NCBI RefSeq assembly: GCF_029227915.1
Contig: NC_079880.1
Location: 14,094,001 to 14,158,000, forward strand
Direction: 5' to 3'
From: Hydractinia symbiolongicarpus
Lineage: Eukaryota; Cnidaria; Hydrozoa; Anthoathecata; Hydractiniidae
Length of the DNA: 64,000 bases
Of the stretch, positions 23,948 to 35,419 are shown piece after piece (positions within the stretch are counted from its first letter, which is position 1; each line of letters begins with the position of its first letter). The position numbers and the translations under genes were made by a program. The notes beneath the pieces were generated by a model. The model was given only the letters and a program-made list of their open reading frames with translations. It did no database searches and was not told the origin of the DNA.

Positions 23948-24341
23948 CGAGAGTGCACATAAGTCGCAAACGCCCGCATATATAAGGGCGAGCTCGGGCG
24001 ACTTTTCGAATTTAATTGACGGTTGTCCGCCGAAACCTCCTGCACTTTTCGAACACGCCCGAATTCGCCCGGAGCATTCCCGAAATGCTACACCTTGTAA
24101 CATAAACATGGCAGACGACATGCGCTTGAAGAGAAAGGAGTTAATAAAGTTTATGTATAAGTTATTTATCAAGTAAATCTTATTAAAAACCATCAAAAAC
24201 AATTCTTTTAAGCAATTCGCTACCACAGTTAGTTCGTTTTAATTTTTATACTTTTTTAAATAATTTGCGGTGAATCATTGCGAGTGTTTTTGTGAAAACG
24301 CTCGCACTTTTCATGGTGTATGCGGCTTATCGGCACTCTCG
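23948..24341. mobile_element. MITE-like element, ~394 bp
   Basis: The ends are inverted. The left end reads CGAGAGTGCACATAAGTCGC and the reversed right end CGAGAGTGCCGATAAGCCGC. TTTTTA flanks both sides and could be the target duplication. The interior has several GGGCGA/TCGCCC words and no ORF. Confidence 0.5.
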
Positions 24342-24906
24342 TGGTTTTTATTCCATAAATTAACTTTGCAAAAATGCAGGTAAACAAAGTGGAAATTTTT
24401 CCCGTTTAAACAAAAGATGACAACAAAAGTTCTTAGATATATTGATTAACTGTGTTCGGGTGAAAGGTGGAGAACCAGGTGTAGAGAAATAATAACCAGG
24501 CTTTCGCAATTTTCATTTATGCGGTTTTTAAAAAAAAATAACCCACTTGGTACCTGTTGTTAGTTCTTCTGTAATGGAAAATTATAGCTGCATGGGCTTT
24601 TTTGCCGGTTTAATCTGGGGACGGTCTGCAGCAATTCGTCCTATTTGATAAGTCAAATCTTGACATCATGATAGAAAAACGCAATGGAAACAAGAAGCTC
24701 GATGCCTTGAAGATTTCCGCCATCAGCATAGATAATAATAGTGTCAGACTATCCTCAAAGAATAAAAACGCAATGCATATTATCTGCAACGAAAGTTTAA
24801 CAAGTTGAAAACAAAAAGAAAACAATAAAGTCAACCCAGCGTAAATATCTTTCGTTCTGAGGACGAAATTGATTTAAAGTAGCCCTTTTAGAAGATTTCG
24901 TAAACA
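24342..24906. other. No gene seen; likely Helentron 3' flank
   Basis: Non-coding sequence between the MITE and the last Helentron codon. The Helentron 3' terminus should be here but was not resolved. Confidence 0.4.
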
Positions 24907-25570
24907 TCATGTTAGAGAACGTTTAAGCCTGACTTCGTCATGATCACTGAAATATACATTTTTGACGAGCGTATCGACTTCTAACGTGTTGAGGACATTC
25001 TCATGGACATAGATGTGGTCAATAAGTGAACCGGATATATGAGTTGGAGAGGTTACAACTTGTTTATATTCAGTGAGAAAATCAAGGAAATAGTTTTCGT
25101 CACAAAACGCATTTACATTAAAATCTCCAAGTATAACATCAACGATTTCGTTTCCCAAAAAATGTTGAATAAGGTATAATGAATCAACTCGATTAAGAGA
25201 ATTTTTACGATATAGAAGTAGAAAACTAACAGCATTCTTTTGAAACGTTTTCTTCGTCATTTTAAAAAATATTGCACCTGGAATTTTCACAATATCAAAC
25301 AATTCTATAGTTTCATTATGACCAACCAAAAGACTAGAAAACCTAATTGGAATTAAAGTAAAGTAGTCTAGTTTTGTGTCGCAGCATGAATTAAATGATA
25401 TCTGAGTTTCTGTTAGGCATAATAAATCACTTTCCATGAGAACGCGGTCGGACTTAATATCATTTTTATGTTTGTTGTAGGATCTTGTATTAAGAAAGGT
25501 TACTATTATAGAATTTTCACTAATTACGCCAATATCTTTTGATGTCAATTTTGAGTGTTCTCGCATATAA
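24907..25570 (-). pseudogene. Helentron C-terminal AP-like endonuclease (EEP) domain
   Basis: The C-terminal ~220 residues of the 24907-25941 frame carry exonuclease-endonuclease-phosphatase landmarks. These are V-T-F-L-N-T-R-S at the start, LLCLTETQ with the metal-binding Glu, V-D-V-I-L-G-D-F-N-V-N, S-L-I-D-H-I-Y-V, and Y-F-S-D-H-D-E-V near the end. GDFN and SDHD are the conserved catalytic boxes and both are intact. This domain nicks DNA in LINEs; its fusion to the helicase is characteristic of Helentrons. The frame ends in a normal stop at 24907. Confidence 0.85.
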
Positions 25571-27141
25571 TTGTATTGCTTGGTTGCTCGTGTGTCTGAT
25601 TTAATTGCTGATCTGGAAAATGTCCCCGTCAGGTATAAACCCTCTAAGATTGTGACTCGACGTAATGCAACATAGATTTGCCCTGAGTTAAAGGCTCGTT
25701 GCTTTATTAAATCAAAACAAACAACAATTTTATTAAATGTGATTCCTGAAACCTTGTGAACAGTACAGGCCCATGACAGCATTAGTGGGAATTGCATTCG
25801 TTTCATAGTAGGTGAAGTTAGGTTCTTTTTATTAAATTTGATTTCCTTTTCTATTCTGCTTATTGGAATAACATTTTCTTGCATAGCATATGGATCTGTT
25901 CTCATAGCTTTAACTCCTGTACTTCTGTCTTCCATTCTCAATATATTTTTGTTACTTTTCCTAATCTATCGGTTTTTATACGATGAACAGTCCCAATCTG
26001 TCCATTAATAAGTTTATCTGATGTGTCGATATTTGATGTCAACATGAATCCCGCGTTAAGTCTTAAAAGATGGTTTTGAGCTAGTCCACATGTCTCCATT
26101 TGAGTGCGGCTATGGAGTTTTTGCAACATTGACACAGGATTATTTTTTGGAATTTTGTCAATGGCCTCGATATTTATTTCATCCGATGCTATACTGTTTA
26201 GCATCTTTTTATTGTGTTCAGAGGCAGGTTGCTTTTCAGCAAAGATATGAATCGCGTCCTTGGGGTAGCCTGGGTCATTATAAAAAATAAATTTAGATTT
26301 TAGTAAATCTTCGTGCTGCGTTTCTAAGTTTCCACTCTGATACTGTTTAATAATTTAATCAAACATTGATCACCACGCTGCCAACTTCTGTCAGTTCAGC
26401 AATTTTAAAAAATTTCCAGCAATGCGAAAGATTTAGCAATACATCTTTGTAGTCTGCATAAATTGGTCTTGCTTGAATTGGTGGAAGTTGGTAGAAATCC
26501 CCACATGCTATAACAGATATTCCTGCAAATGGAATGTCATCTGAGCATACAAATATTTCAGTTAGCTGTTGGTGAATGTGCAACAGCAGCTTGTTTGAAA
26601 CCATTGAGATTTGGTCTATTGCGATAATGCTTAGCTCTGAAAACTTATTTGGCAACATGCATCTCTTTTTATCACTCAACTTAGAAATGTTTTTTGTAAA
26701 ACTTCTATCAACTGGTATACCTAAAGCTGAATGTATTGCATTTCCCTCTACATTGATAGCAGCAACACCAGTTGGCGCCAGAATAAGAATCTTATCTTTT
26801 TCTAAGTTCCCTGCACGATAAGAAAGTGCTTTATTTAGCATGTCAGAAATTGTTTTTATCAAATGTGACTTTTCACAACCTGCTCTTCCTGTTGGAAAGA
26901 TGTCAATTGGCTCAATTTTGTGGTGTGCGTTACATGCCAAGCCTTTTCTGTAAGTTCTAACCCAATCATTTACGACTTCAAAAACTTGCCTTTGAGCTTC
27001 GTTTAATGTTCGAATTTTTTCATGGAGTCCGTCATTAGAAATTCCAGGTTTACTAACCGATGAAATATTTTTCCCAATAACTGTGACGTTTTCGGCTTCA
27101 TTTGGAACTTTGTCATTGCAATGGTAATTAATATTGCTCAT
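25571..27141 (-). pseudogene. Helentron PIF1-like DNA helicase
   Basis: Three frames in series encode a superfamily 1 helicase. The first (26359-27141) has the Walker A region as G-R-A-G-C-E-K-S-H-L-I, where GxxGxGKS is normal, so a key Gly is replaced by Glu. It continues with L-A-P-T-G-V-A-A-I-N-V (motif Ia), I-I-A-I-D-Q-I-S-M-V (Walker B, with DE changed to DQ) and ACGDFYQLPPI (motif III). The second (25938-26204) has LNAGFMLTSNIDTSDKLINGQIGTV. The third (25570-25941) has FPLMLSWACTVHKVSGITF and GQIYVALRRV (motifs V and VI). Mutated Walker boxes and frame breaks mean it cannot unwind DNA. Confidence 0.85.
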
Positions 27142-27162
27142 CTCATCAAAAACATCGTCATT

Positions 27163-28720
27163 TTATTGTTCAGCGAAGGAATCAAGATTATTTACATTCG
27201 TGTGAAAATTTATCATTGCTTCTTCAACAAGTTCACCGAATGGTTCGCATATTCTTTTATTTGTATTTATAATTTCTAACACACCGTTTTCTAATAATTT
27301 CTCTAAGTAAGTACACGAGTTTTTGCTTAGCAATTCTGCTTCCTTGCCAAAAGGATAAAACATAAAGAGCAAATGATGTGCATAACCTTCTGGATTTTTC
27401 TCTCGACTAGGCACATGGTACCTTAGAACACACTTTTCTTTTCGTAAAGACAACATTTCTTTTGAGGACATTAGAGGTAGATTTTTCGGATAAGGAGATT
27501 CCATGTGAGTATCAGCTATTATTTCTTCAAGTACTTCTGGTTGGCTGTCATTTTTATCTTCTAGTTTCGGCTTTATTTTCATAGAGTAGCTTGACAAGAA
27601 CTCATCATAACACATTTGTTCCAACATAGGGTATTCCCCTTTTTTAAATTCCGGATTTGGTCTATCCATGTATCTATCCAACATATTTATCAGTACTGTC
27701 TGGTGGCAAACTTAAAATCTCTTATTCGTTACGATATACCCTATATCTCTTCTCAGGAATGTTACTGTTTGCAAAAACTACAACAGGAAATGTCTTTCGT
27801 AACCATATTTCTGGCATTATAATAGCAACTGCTTCTTGAACTGACATTTCACGACGATTTTGATACGCATTTGCAATTGATTTCAATTGTAAAAATTACG
27901 AGTCGCCAGTTTCTAATGCTTGTGATGCCGCTTTTTCATCGCTTCTGAAGATTCGTCTTAAGCTTTAGATAAATAAGCACACATGTAAGACACTGCTTTA
28001 TAATAATCAAGAACAGGCTGAATGTCTATTTTGGCTTCCCATGCCATTGTTTAATCTTGGATTCAAAATTTGAATCTATGTAAGTTTTTACTTTTTCTAG
28101 TATAGTCTTCCTTTCCTTTAGTTGTGTTTCCCTTTCTTCCTTAGAGATGTTGTCAGGTAAAGGCTCAGCGACAATTGTATGGTCTGTAAAAAATTTCCCG
28201 AAAGAGTATCGACAATTCTTGTTTTTATACTTTCGACAAAATTTGGAATGAGAATGTGTTTGATATGTCAAAACTAGTTTGTGTAGAACTGGGTTGCTTT
28301 CTTTACTAGGAAGCTGGCATTTAACTAACTAATTTAATGTTATCCACAAAGGCAATATATTCTTTCTTATTATCGCTACGTAAAATTGGTGCATTAACAG
28401 CCCATAATAAAGAGCGGATGTGTGGGCTTCCTCTTACCTGAAATTCAAGTCTAATGGCGTAGTAGTTTACTATACCTAACGTTCCCTTGACATCTATTAA
28501 AAAAGGTCTCAACTCTGTATTGGAAATTTCTTGCTAAAAGAACCGGGTTACTGTTAACAATCTCGGTTCGTTGATAGTAATTTAGATTGTCGATTTCTTC
28601 TTCGGATATGTCATTTCCTTGTAATTTAGTGATGATTTTAACCAGTTCATTCCATCTTAAATCTGCACAAGACAAAGTCATAAAAAACGTTGGAAGTCCT
28701 AGCTGCTTTACCATAGCCAA
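27163..28720 (-). pseudogene. Helentron Rep (HUH endonuclease) core
   Basis: The 28451-28720 frame opens with KQLGLPTFFMTLSCADLRW, a strong Helitron N-domain signature. In the next frame the metal-binding HUH motif appears as RGSPHIRSLLWAV, with the second His replaced by Arg. The 28026-28271 frame has the Cys/His-rich segment T-H-S-H-S-K-F-C-R-K-Y. Near 27980-28010 the paired catalytic tyrosines are visible as YMCAYLSK (Y-x3-Y), followed by an in-frame TAA. The 27163-27684 frame holds R-Y-H-V-P-S-R-E-K-N-P-E-G-Y and FYPFGKEAELL, typical of the linker before the helicase. Rep would cut and join single strands during rolling-circle transposition; the HUH change alone should inactivate it. Confidence 0.8.
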
Positions 28721-28892
28721 AACGTCAAAAAGAAAACGTTTTCAATATGCAGGAGTTCCTTTCAACGTGTTCATAAACGTAAAAGCGTCGTCACTGGCTA
28801 TAAACGACTTAACTCTTTCTTTAAAATTTGAAGACATCATTCCTGCTGTAAGACCGTCCGCTTTAATTTTTTTCATAGCGATATTTATGCGA

Positions 28893-29989
28893 CTATTCCA
28901 AATTAAGATGTTGTGTCACTGCATGAGCAAAAAATATGTAGCCACTATCAGAGGCAAACTTTTGTCTATAATTTAATAATCTTTGGTTGAAATACTTTGT
29001 CTGGGAAAGTGGTACCTCTCTTTTCGTGTGATATCCGAATTTACCTGTTGGAAATAGATAGGGGTGGGAAAGTTCTTCACAATGCTCATCAAAAATTATT
29101 TGTATGGGAATTTTATTCTCGCCTGGAGCAATAACAATATTTCCGTCGTCACTTTGTTCATGTGGAATAGTTGCCATAAAAAAGATGTTTCTTGGCAAGG
29201 CAAGCGATATTCGCTTAACGGATTTTCATTCTCTTCTTCGCTATCGTCCGAGTAATCCTCATTCTTGGTTTTTACGTCACTGGTATTAATACTTGGTGTC
29301 GATTCTATTGCAAAGTCAATGTTCATTTCATTTTCACTTTTTCTGGTTTCATGTTCAGATGGTAAATTAATCCAAGAAGGTGGTATGTTTGTGAGATTAA
29401 CTTCAATGTTTGCATAAAGAGGGTTAACTAGTTTTAGATAATAAAGGACTTCTCGAATAACATCTGGCCTTACAGACTCTAAGTAAACGTTAGATTTGAA
29501 ATTGAGTTTCTTCTTTAACGCAACTTGCACTACACCATTATTATCCATTCCTCTTGGTAAGACATTGCTTATTTCATCAGCTTTTATTGGAACATTACAG
29601 ATTGCCCCTTTTATTTTGGGACACTGACCCTTAGGCATTATTGCAATTCGTTTAAATAAAATTCTTTTGGATATAACGATTTTTTCCAGTCGTCGTAATG
29701 TGCTCATTGATTCTGGGAGATCAAACATTTGAAGATTTTTAGATACAGCTTGGGAAGGAATTTTTCCTTTCATTAGCTTTGAATGGCATGTTGTACATAT
29801 ATATTCTTTGCCATCAAAACTTTGTATTCTGAAACGAAAATGCTCTTCTGAAATGGCAGTATACTCGACTTGGCGAAACAATTTAATTGACTGCTTATAC
29901 AAAGAACGATTACATATGACACAAATATAAAATGGACCATTCTCAATGCATTTTTCAAATTGGTTTATTTTCTCATTAGAATCAGGCAA
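28893..29989 (-). pseudogene. Helentron N-terminal Cys-rich domain
   Basis: The long frame 29096-29989 has two C-x2-C pairs (YICVICNRSLY and YICTTCHSKL) about 40 residues apart. It continues with LPESMSTLRRLEKIVISKRI, an I-M-P-K-G-Q segment and V-L-P-R-G-M, the pattern of the cysteine-rich domain preceding Helitron Rep. It then has N-I-P-P-S-W and an acidic S/D/E-rich linker. The adjoining frame 28893-29198 continues with Y-L-F-P-T-G-K-F-G-Y and R-L-L-N-Y-R-Q-K-F-A-S-D, the start of the Helitron-like N domain. The two frames overlap by about 100 nt, implying a frameshift. Confidence 0.75.
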
Positions 29990-30161
29990 ATTGTTAACAT
30001 GCTTACGTTTGGTTGCTTTGCCTTTTTAGGCTGCATGTCGTTTCTTTGCAGTTTTTTGCGTTTGTTGGCCCTGCTCAGTGTCACGATATTTAGTAATGGA
30101 CTCTCTTTGCCTCACTTGTCCCTGTTCCGTTTTTTTAAATTTGTTTATCGACGCTTTTAGT

Positions 30162-30416
30162 TTAGCTTGGCCCTGTTCTGTTTTTTTGATAATTGCGTAT
30201 CCACACTTTTAGCTTAGCTTGGCCATGTTCTGTTTTTCTATAAGTGTTTGTTGACTCTTTTTGCTTTACTCGGCCTTTCTCGGATTGACGGTACTTTTTG
30301 TTCTGATCTAGTTTTCTCTTTCTACGAATGGAAAGCATAATGTTGTTGGTTATCTGTTCAGTTGTCGGTATTTTAAAATATTGAGTTTCGAGACACCTTC
30401 CTTGACCAGGGGACAC
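30162..30416 (-). pseudogene. Helentron Lys-rich repeat segment
   Basis: The minus frame encodes two to three ~20-residue basic repeats of the form (N)xYR(Q/K)(S/T)E(K/H)G(R/Q)(V/A)K. A decayed continuation lies at 30040-30160. Such repeats precede the Cys-rich domain in many Helentron proteins. They are probably DNA-contacting or structural (inference). Confidence 0.65.
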
Positions 30417-30925
30417 ATATATTTCGTGTATGTAGTTTTCAACTTGTTGTAATGAATCAAACTTTAAAAGGACTGATGTACCACACTCTGTTATTTGTCC
30501 AACACTATTTCGGTTATGAGGATCAAATAAATAAATTTGTGGATGACCCTAAATTATAGCAAAACTAACGCCGCTTATAATGCCAACATTCCTTGTCATT
30601 TATCGGAGTGTGATGAATTATGAAATGTACGTAAAGTAGTGCTATTATCTGTAACAATATGAGAATTATTTTCTAAACATTGTATTTGTATGACCTCGTT
30701 TTCAACAGTCAAAGTATTTGGGAGGTCACTTGCACTCAAGTAATGGTTTGTGTAACCTAGGCTCGTGTACAACTTTGTTCCTTCGCAGAGGATATGATCA
30801 AGATCACCTGGGTTCCAAAAAGAAGGTTTTTTAATAACCGACCAAACGATCACAAACAGGGAATTACACATACATTGTGTGCCAATAAAAGTTCCAAGCC
30901 TGACATCCCCTTAATGAAAAGATCC
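30417..30925 (-). pseudogene. Cysteine-peptidase-like module (C76/OTU-type) of the Helentron
   Basis: Right after the 2A segment and one TAA the same frame reads GTFIGTQCMCNSLF, with a GxQC Cys-box. It continues with W-N-P-G-D-L-D-H-I-L-C-E-G-T-K-L-Y and Y-L-S-A-S-D-L-P. After a frameshift and a TAG near 30550 comes IYLFDPHNRNSVGQ, a D-x-H box, then CGTSVLLKFDSLQQVENYI. The order Cys-box, LDxxLxxGxxLY, DxHxRN, GTxVLLxF resembles the herpesvirus-tegument-like (peptidase C76) and OTU-like proteases found in some large transposons. Activity would be deubiquitination (inference). The family name is tentative. Confidence 0.6.
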
Positions 30926-31093
30926 CAAAACAGAGTAAGGCCCAGGATTACTTTCAACATCACCGGAAAGTAAAAGAACCATACGGCGGCAGTTTCTATA
31001 CGCGGGGTTCACAATAGCAGTGGAGACGTGTGACCAAGAAAAACAACCTTCAAAAACTAGAGAAACCTCTGTCGTATTATTTAAAACACACAT
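30926..31093 (-). pseudogene. 2A-like translational recoding peptide at the Helentron N-terminus
   Basis: The frame ends its hydrophobic leader with R-M-V-L-L-L-S-G-D-V-E-S-N-P-G-P, the full 2A consensus (GDVExNPGP) in minus-strand bases about 30940-30985. 2A makes ribosomes skip the Gly-Pro bond and release the leader. The downstream peptidase module is in the same frame, broken by a single TAA ten codons after the final Pro. The leader includes a C-F-S-W-S-H-V-S segment of unknown role. Confidence 0.85.
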
Positions 31094-31705
31094 AGTTTTG
31101 CAGCAGGTCTAATAAATTCAGTAAGTTCACCAATAAGTAACCAAATAATTCTGGTGATGTTTCACTTTAATAATTACGTCATTTGCTTCTGTACAATTTT
31201 GCAAGCACGTAGACTACAGCTACATTGAGCAAAACTACTTAATTATTCATGAATTTTAATTTAAAGAGGAATTGTTGAAGCTGGATATTTTTGGTGAAAA
31301 ATAATGTATTATAGCTATAAAATCGTGACAAGTATGTCACAAATGGCGGAAATCTTTAAACCGCAGGGCTTCTTGTATATTTTTAACAATCGCTGCACAC
31401 ACAAATTTAAATTTATTGTAATTTTTTTTGTTTCATTGGCAAGGTATGTTCAAATTTACGTCAGTTAGATTAGATAGAATACCAAGTCCTCACGGTATTC
31501 TATCTAATCTTGCAGACATAAGATGAGTTGTGGGGTGACGTAAATATTGCGATTTTTAGTTTCGCCATCCACACGCATCACATAGACAAAATATATAAAC
31601 AACATAAAAAAGTCAAGTTAAAAAGTAGAAATTTATTGAAACTTGCATTTAAAGCTTACCTCCCACTCCGAAATAAGTTATACCCTCAAAAACTTCTATA
31701 AAATA
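31094..31705. other. Likely Helentron 5' flank with a perfect hairpin
   Basis: At 31467-31510 the arms AGATTAGATAGAATACC and GGTATTCTATCTAATCT pair over 17 bp around a 10-nt loop. It lies about 375 bp upstream of the 2A ORF and could be a subterminal Helentron structure or an RNA hairpin. No ORF of note. Confidence 0.5.
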
Positions 31706-32352
31706 CTAGTTAGCCTGTTGAAATCTACGAATTCGCCGGTCCTAATTCTGGTCTTCATGTTAGGCTGTTGTGTAAGTATATATACAGGTTAACAATGACC
31801 CGTCCATACAGGAAAAAAAAGTTAGAAAATATATGATCATGTGCTTTCTACAAACTCTTAAGGAGATACAAGGGTTTACAACTTTTGCTGACATCAGTAA
31901 CAACCAGCCAATGTAAACTTCAAATTTGTTTACCTATTGCATCGGTGTATATCGTGAAAGTCTGATCAAGAAAATGTCTCGGATCATGCACTTTTGACAA
32001 ACGGTTAATGAAGTATATTGGTTTTAAAATTTTGCTGACGTCAGCAAAGTTCTTCTCCAAAGAACAAAAAAAAATGTATACCTGTTGCCTTCATCGTAAA
32101 AATCTGGAAACACGGATCCAGAAAATGTATAGAATTTTTGATAACGTCATCAAAGTTTCGATTCCGAAACGGATTCAGGGACCCCAACTCGAGAATCTTA
32201 CCCAATTTAATCCCAGGTTGTACTTAAAAAATGACTGACATCGCTGAATCATTTCCAAGTTATAATAAACATGAAAAGTTTTTTGGTGACTTCAAAAATA
32301 ATATTCACTTTGCCCGGCACAGACGGAGACAACTTTCGTAATATTATATAGA
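31706..32352 (-). mobile_element. Non-autonomous Helitron, 647 bp
   Basis: On the minus strand it starts 5'-TCTATATAATATTACGAAAG (at 32352) and ends GGCTAACTAG followed by T (at 31706). Inside are diverged ~165-bp modules shared with the elements at 39.1 and 53.9 kb, each with TTTGACAAACGGTT and a GACGTCA core (TGACGTCA at 32036-32043). The 3' hairpin is eroded. Confidence 0.6.
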
Positions 32353-32478
32353 CTAGTCAATGGCCCGTGGATAAATCCACGTGTTCTCCTGTCCTTTATT
32401 TATCACATTTTGTGTACCTCACTACTACAGCTACCATTTTGGGTGACAGACAGACGTATACGGGTATTTTATCATAGA
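32353..32478 (-). mobile_element. Non-autonomous Helitron, 126 bp
   Basis: Its 3' end on the minus strand is GTGGATTTATCCACGGGCCATTGACTAG in pattern, with a GTGGA/TCCAC hairpin 12 nt before CTAG. Its 5' end is TCTATGATAAAATACCCG. It abuts the previous element with no host base between. Confidence 0.7.
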
Positions 32479-34157
32479 TTAGGTTTTCCTTAAAAACTTA
32501 TTCGTTTACCGTTTTCTGAACAACCTACAATTTCCTGTGGACTTCAAAAAGTTTGACGCAATATTTTTCAATATTCTGTTTATATTTCCAGTACTTCATC
32601 GATTTACGACCCAAAGTGTTAAACTGTACTTACTCAAATTATTTTTCTCTAAAGTAGAAGTATAGCTAAATAAAAATGTTGTAAACAAATCATTCAGCAA
32701 ATGAATAACGAAAACAACAGAGCACGCCGCAATAACGCACTTCAAGCAGCCGCCATATTTGTTTATAATGATCGGTATTAATTGATTGTATTTATGCTCA
32801 TGTGTTTTAACTTAGTAAAGATGGCGCCAATGTTTGGTGTAACTGTTGTGTAGTGCTTAGCTGCAAAAACAATAGTCTATTTTGAAAAACAAGTTATTAA
32901 AGTTTTATGAAAGTCAAAGTAACATTTCAACTGACAACATCTTCTGATGATAGCATCAGTCCATAACTAAGTATATTAAGCTCTAGCATACCCGTCGCCC
33001 CAGTTTATTGCTTTCTTGTTGGTCTAGAAATATTTGGTTTCCATCTGGTGTTAATTCACGATAAGCAGGTGCACTAATTGGAGTTAATTTTTTAACACAT
33101 AATGAAAACATCAAAATATCATTTTAATTTGATATCTTATAACGTCAGCCGGTGCAACTTTTACATTACGCATGCCTCAAAGCTGCAATAAAATTGGGAG
33201 TCGGGAAACGGAAAGCGAACAATTGAACAAAAAAAAATTTGGTACTTATATTGTACTTGCGTCACTTTTCCTCCCCCATATTTAAATGGTTATATATAAT
33301 CACTTAAAAATATTTTAAATATAACCTGATCTTGACAAAAATGCTAATGCTATAGTTAAGGTGATATTTAATTGTTTTGAAGTAGCAGGTAAGCTTTAAA
33401 AAGAGAAACTAATTTGCCCTATGTTGTACTCCATTTTTGCCTCTCTTATATGGACGCACAAATTCCATAGCTAACTTTGTAAACATTAAAAACATCTATC
33501 TATCTCATCTATATAGCTATAGCCCTATAGCTATGCTTAAAGTACTGTTAAGTGGAAAAAAGTATATTGTATATAGCTATATAGCTAGTTACAGGGAAAT
33601 TTAAGTTAAAATATTTATTACCTAAGCAAGTTCAATCACACCCAATCGAATTTTCTGTAAAAATGTTTTCTGGAGGTAAATATATATTCTGGAAGGTTTT
33701 CCAGAAAGCAATGCAATATCTTTTAACAGCTAACAATATCAGCTATCAATATCTTTTAACAGCTATGACTAGTCCTTTCTGGAGCTTTCTAACAATAACC
33801 AGCAGGAGAAGAGAACTGTTTTAAGACTCTCAAGAACGATATCTAAACACGAGGTTGAATATTTCCGTAAGCCTGCAAACCATGCCATGCGATAAGTGAG
33901 AGTACACAGTATCTGTACCACCAACTGTGCAGCGTCCAGGCTCTGTGCTGTCTCTAGATATATATCTATCTTCCATCTGGCGATTTTAAAGATTCCGCCC
34001 CGGGTGGCGCTGGCGGAAATCAACAAAGGAAATGTTTAGGAAATGTTTAAGAATGACTTTATTACTACTATCTAAGACGTCATACTTATGGTCTGAAAAT
34101 AGAAAAATTCTGGTACTATAAAATCTCTGATCTGATATCCTAGATAAATAATAATAA
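32479..34157. other. No gene seen
   Basis: Includes AGCTATATAGCTA-rich sequence (33490-33600). Short ORFs at 33769-34258 lack motifs. Confidence 0.45.
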
Positions 34158-34531
34158 CTAGTATTTAGGTCCGTGGAAAAATCCACTATAAATACCGAAT
34201 AAAAAAACAGCGAAATACTCAGCGAAATTAACCATAAATTCATTTTTCTTTTCGTCAAAACGTTTTGTTGTTAATTCCATTCAATATAATTACCTGTGAC
34301 TTTTGTATAATAAAGTTTACATAATTACACAGAGGTTTTTGTGAACAAAATGAATTAACCGTGACTTTTTAAAAATAAAAATTTTTGAATCAATTTTAAA
34401 AAGCACACAAAAAAAGAATAAAAATAAAAGTTTAGCAAAAGTGACATATTACCCCCGCTGTTTCTTTAGAAAAAACAACACATCCACTTTGTCTCTTACT
34501 GACACACGGAACTGGCGTATTATTATATAGA
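34158..34531 (-). mobile_element. Non-autonomous Helitron, 374 bp
   Basis: The minus-strand 5' end TCTATATAATAATACGCCAG lies at 34531. The 3' end has a perfect GTGGA-TTTT-TCCAC hairpin, a short spacer and ACTAG at 34158. Host bases are A before the 5' end and T after CTAG, as expected for A^T insertion. Confidence 0.8.
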
Positions 34532-34780
34532 TAGGGGCAACTCCTGGTATGTATCCTAGGTAACACAGCATTTTGAAGTATAGATAGTACAATTATACAT
34601 CACGCTGCTTGTAACTTTCTAAAGAGCCGTTTTAAAAAATACATCCAAAAGACGGCAGAAATTCTAACACGTCAACAATATCTAAACAGAATCTGTAAGT
34701 TAGGGAAAGCCACAAAATTTCCCTTTTGTGCCCCTTTTTCCTTGGGAATAAAAGGGTAATTTAAAATAAATAAATATCAC

Positions 34781-35419
34781 CTAAATAGCGCCATAGTTAA
34801 AGCTAAAGACACGGCATGTTTTTCCAGAGTCAAACGGTAATTTCTTTCCAACTGTTAAATTTTGCACTGCCACTTTTTCTTTGCAGAGCGGACACGAAGA
34901 ATTTGATCGGCCTTCAGTTTCTTGCAGCAGCCATCTAACAAGACACGCCTCGTGGTAAACGTGATTGCATTTTAACATTACAACATGCATACCACGGGCA
35001 AATGCGTCTAAGCAAATCGGACATGTTTGATTAATAAAAACCATTGAAAAGCAAGTTATCATATCGAACATTCTTTGGTAGTTTGTTCTATCCAAAACGT
35101 CAAAATAAACTCTTCGAGAACTCGGTAAGTAGATACTGTCTATTTCGCTCACAGCTCCGAAGCCAGTTACGCAAACATAACATATATTTTGGCAGGAAGT
35201 GTTTTCCATATGTAAATCATTGGTGTCGGTTCTTATTGCACACATGTCATCAGCAATACTGCCAGTCTCTTCCTGTGTCTTGACTTTTTGTATAAAAATC
35301 CCATTCATTAGGCAGACACATTGACACGCTGGAGTTTTCCAAAGAATGTATAATATTACTACGACTATTGTTCCAACAATAAACCAAGCAAAATACATTA
35401 ATGGGGCATCATTACTCAT
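34781..35419 (-). CDS. Membrane-anchored RING-H2 E3 ubiquitin ligase
   Basis: A complete 212-residue single-exon ORF begins at ATG 35419. Residues 8-27 form one hydrophobic membrane segment (F-A-W-F-I-V-G-T-I-V-V-V-I-L-Y-I-L-W), followed by a Cys-rich juxtamembrane stretch (C32, C34, C36). The RING-H2 finger spans 133-179: C133-x2-C136, C151-x-H153, H156-x2-C159, then C176-x2-C179, a C3H2C3 arrangement with the usual W at 163. Proteins of this layout recruit E2 enzymes to ubiquitinate membrane or vesicle cargo (family knowledge). No PA domain or signal-type extracellular domain is visible, so it is short for the family. No in-frame defect was seen. Neighbours are transposons, so the context says nothing about substrate. 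Confidence 0.85.
   Translation of the reverse strand: MSNDAPLMYFAWFIVGTIVVVILYILWKTPACQCVCLMNGIFIQKVKTQEETGSIADDMCAIRTDTNDLHMENTSCQNICYVCVTGFGAVSEIDSIYLPSSRRVYFDVLDRTNYQRMFDMITCFSMVFINQTCPICLDAFARGMHVVMLKCNHVYHEACLVRWLLQETEGRSNSSCPLCKEKVAVQNLTVGKKLPFDSGKTCRVFSFNYGAI

Larger units (their letters stand above)
24907..31093 (-). mobile_element. Autonomous-type Helentron, inactivated
   Basis: Across 6.2 kb of minus strand the domains occur in the order known for Helentrons/Helitron2. These are 2A peptide, cysteine-peptidase-like module, Lys-rich repeats, Cys-rich N-terminal domain, HUH-type Rep, PIF1-like helicase and AP-like endonuclease. Frameshifts and stops separate the pieces. Exact termini were not found. 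It is the only element here with rolling-circle machinery, but its own ends have not been matched to the TC...CTAG elements nearby. Confidence 0.85.

Noticed and set aside
28587-28976. 129-codon plus-strand ORF within the Helentron
   Set aside because: It is antisense to the Rep/N-domain frames and has no motif of its own.
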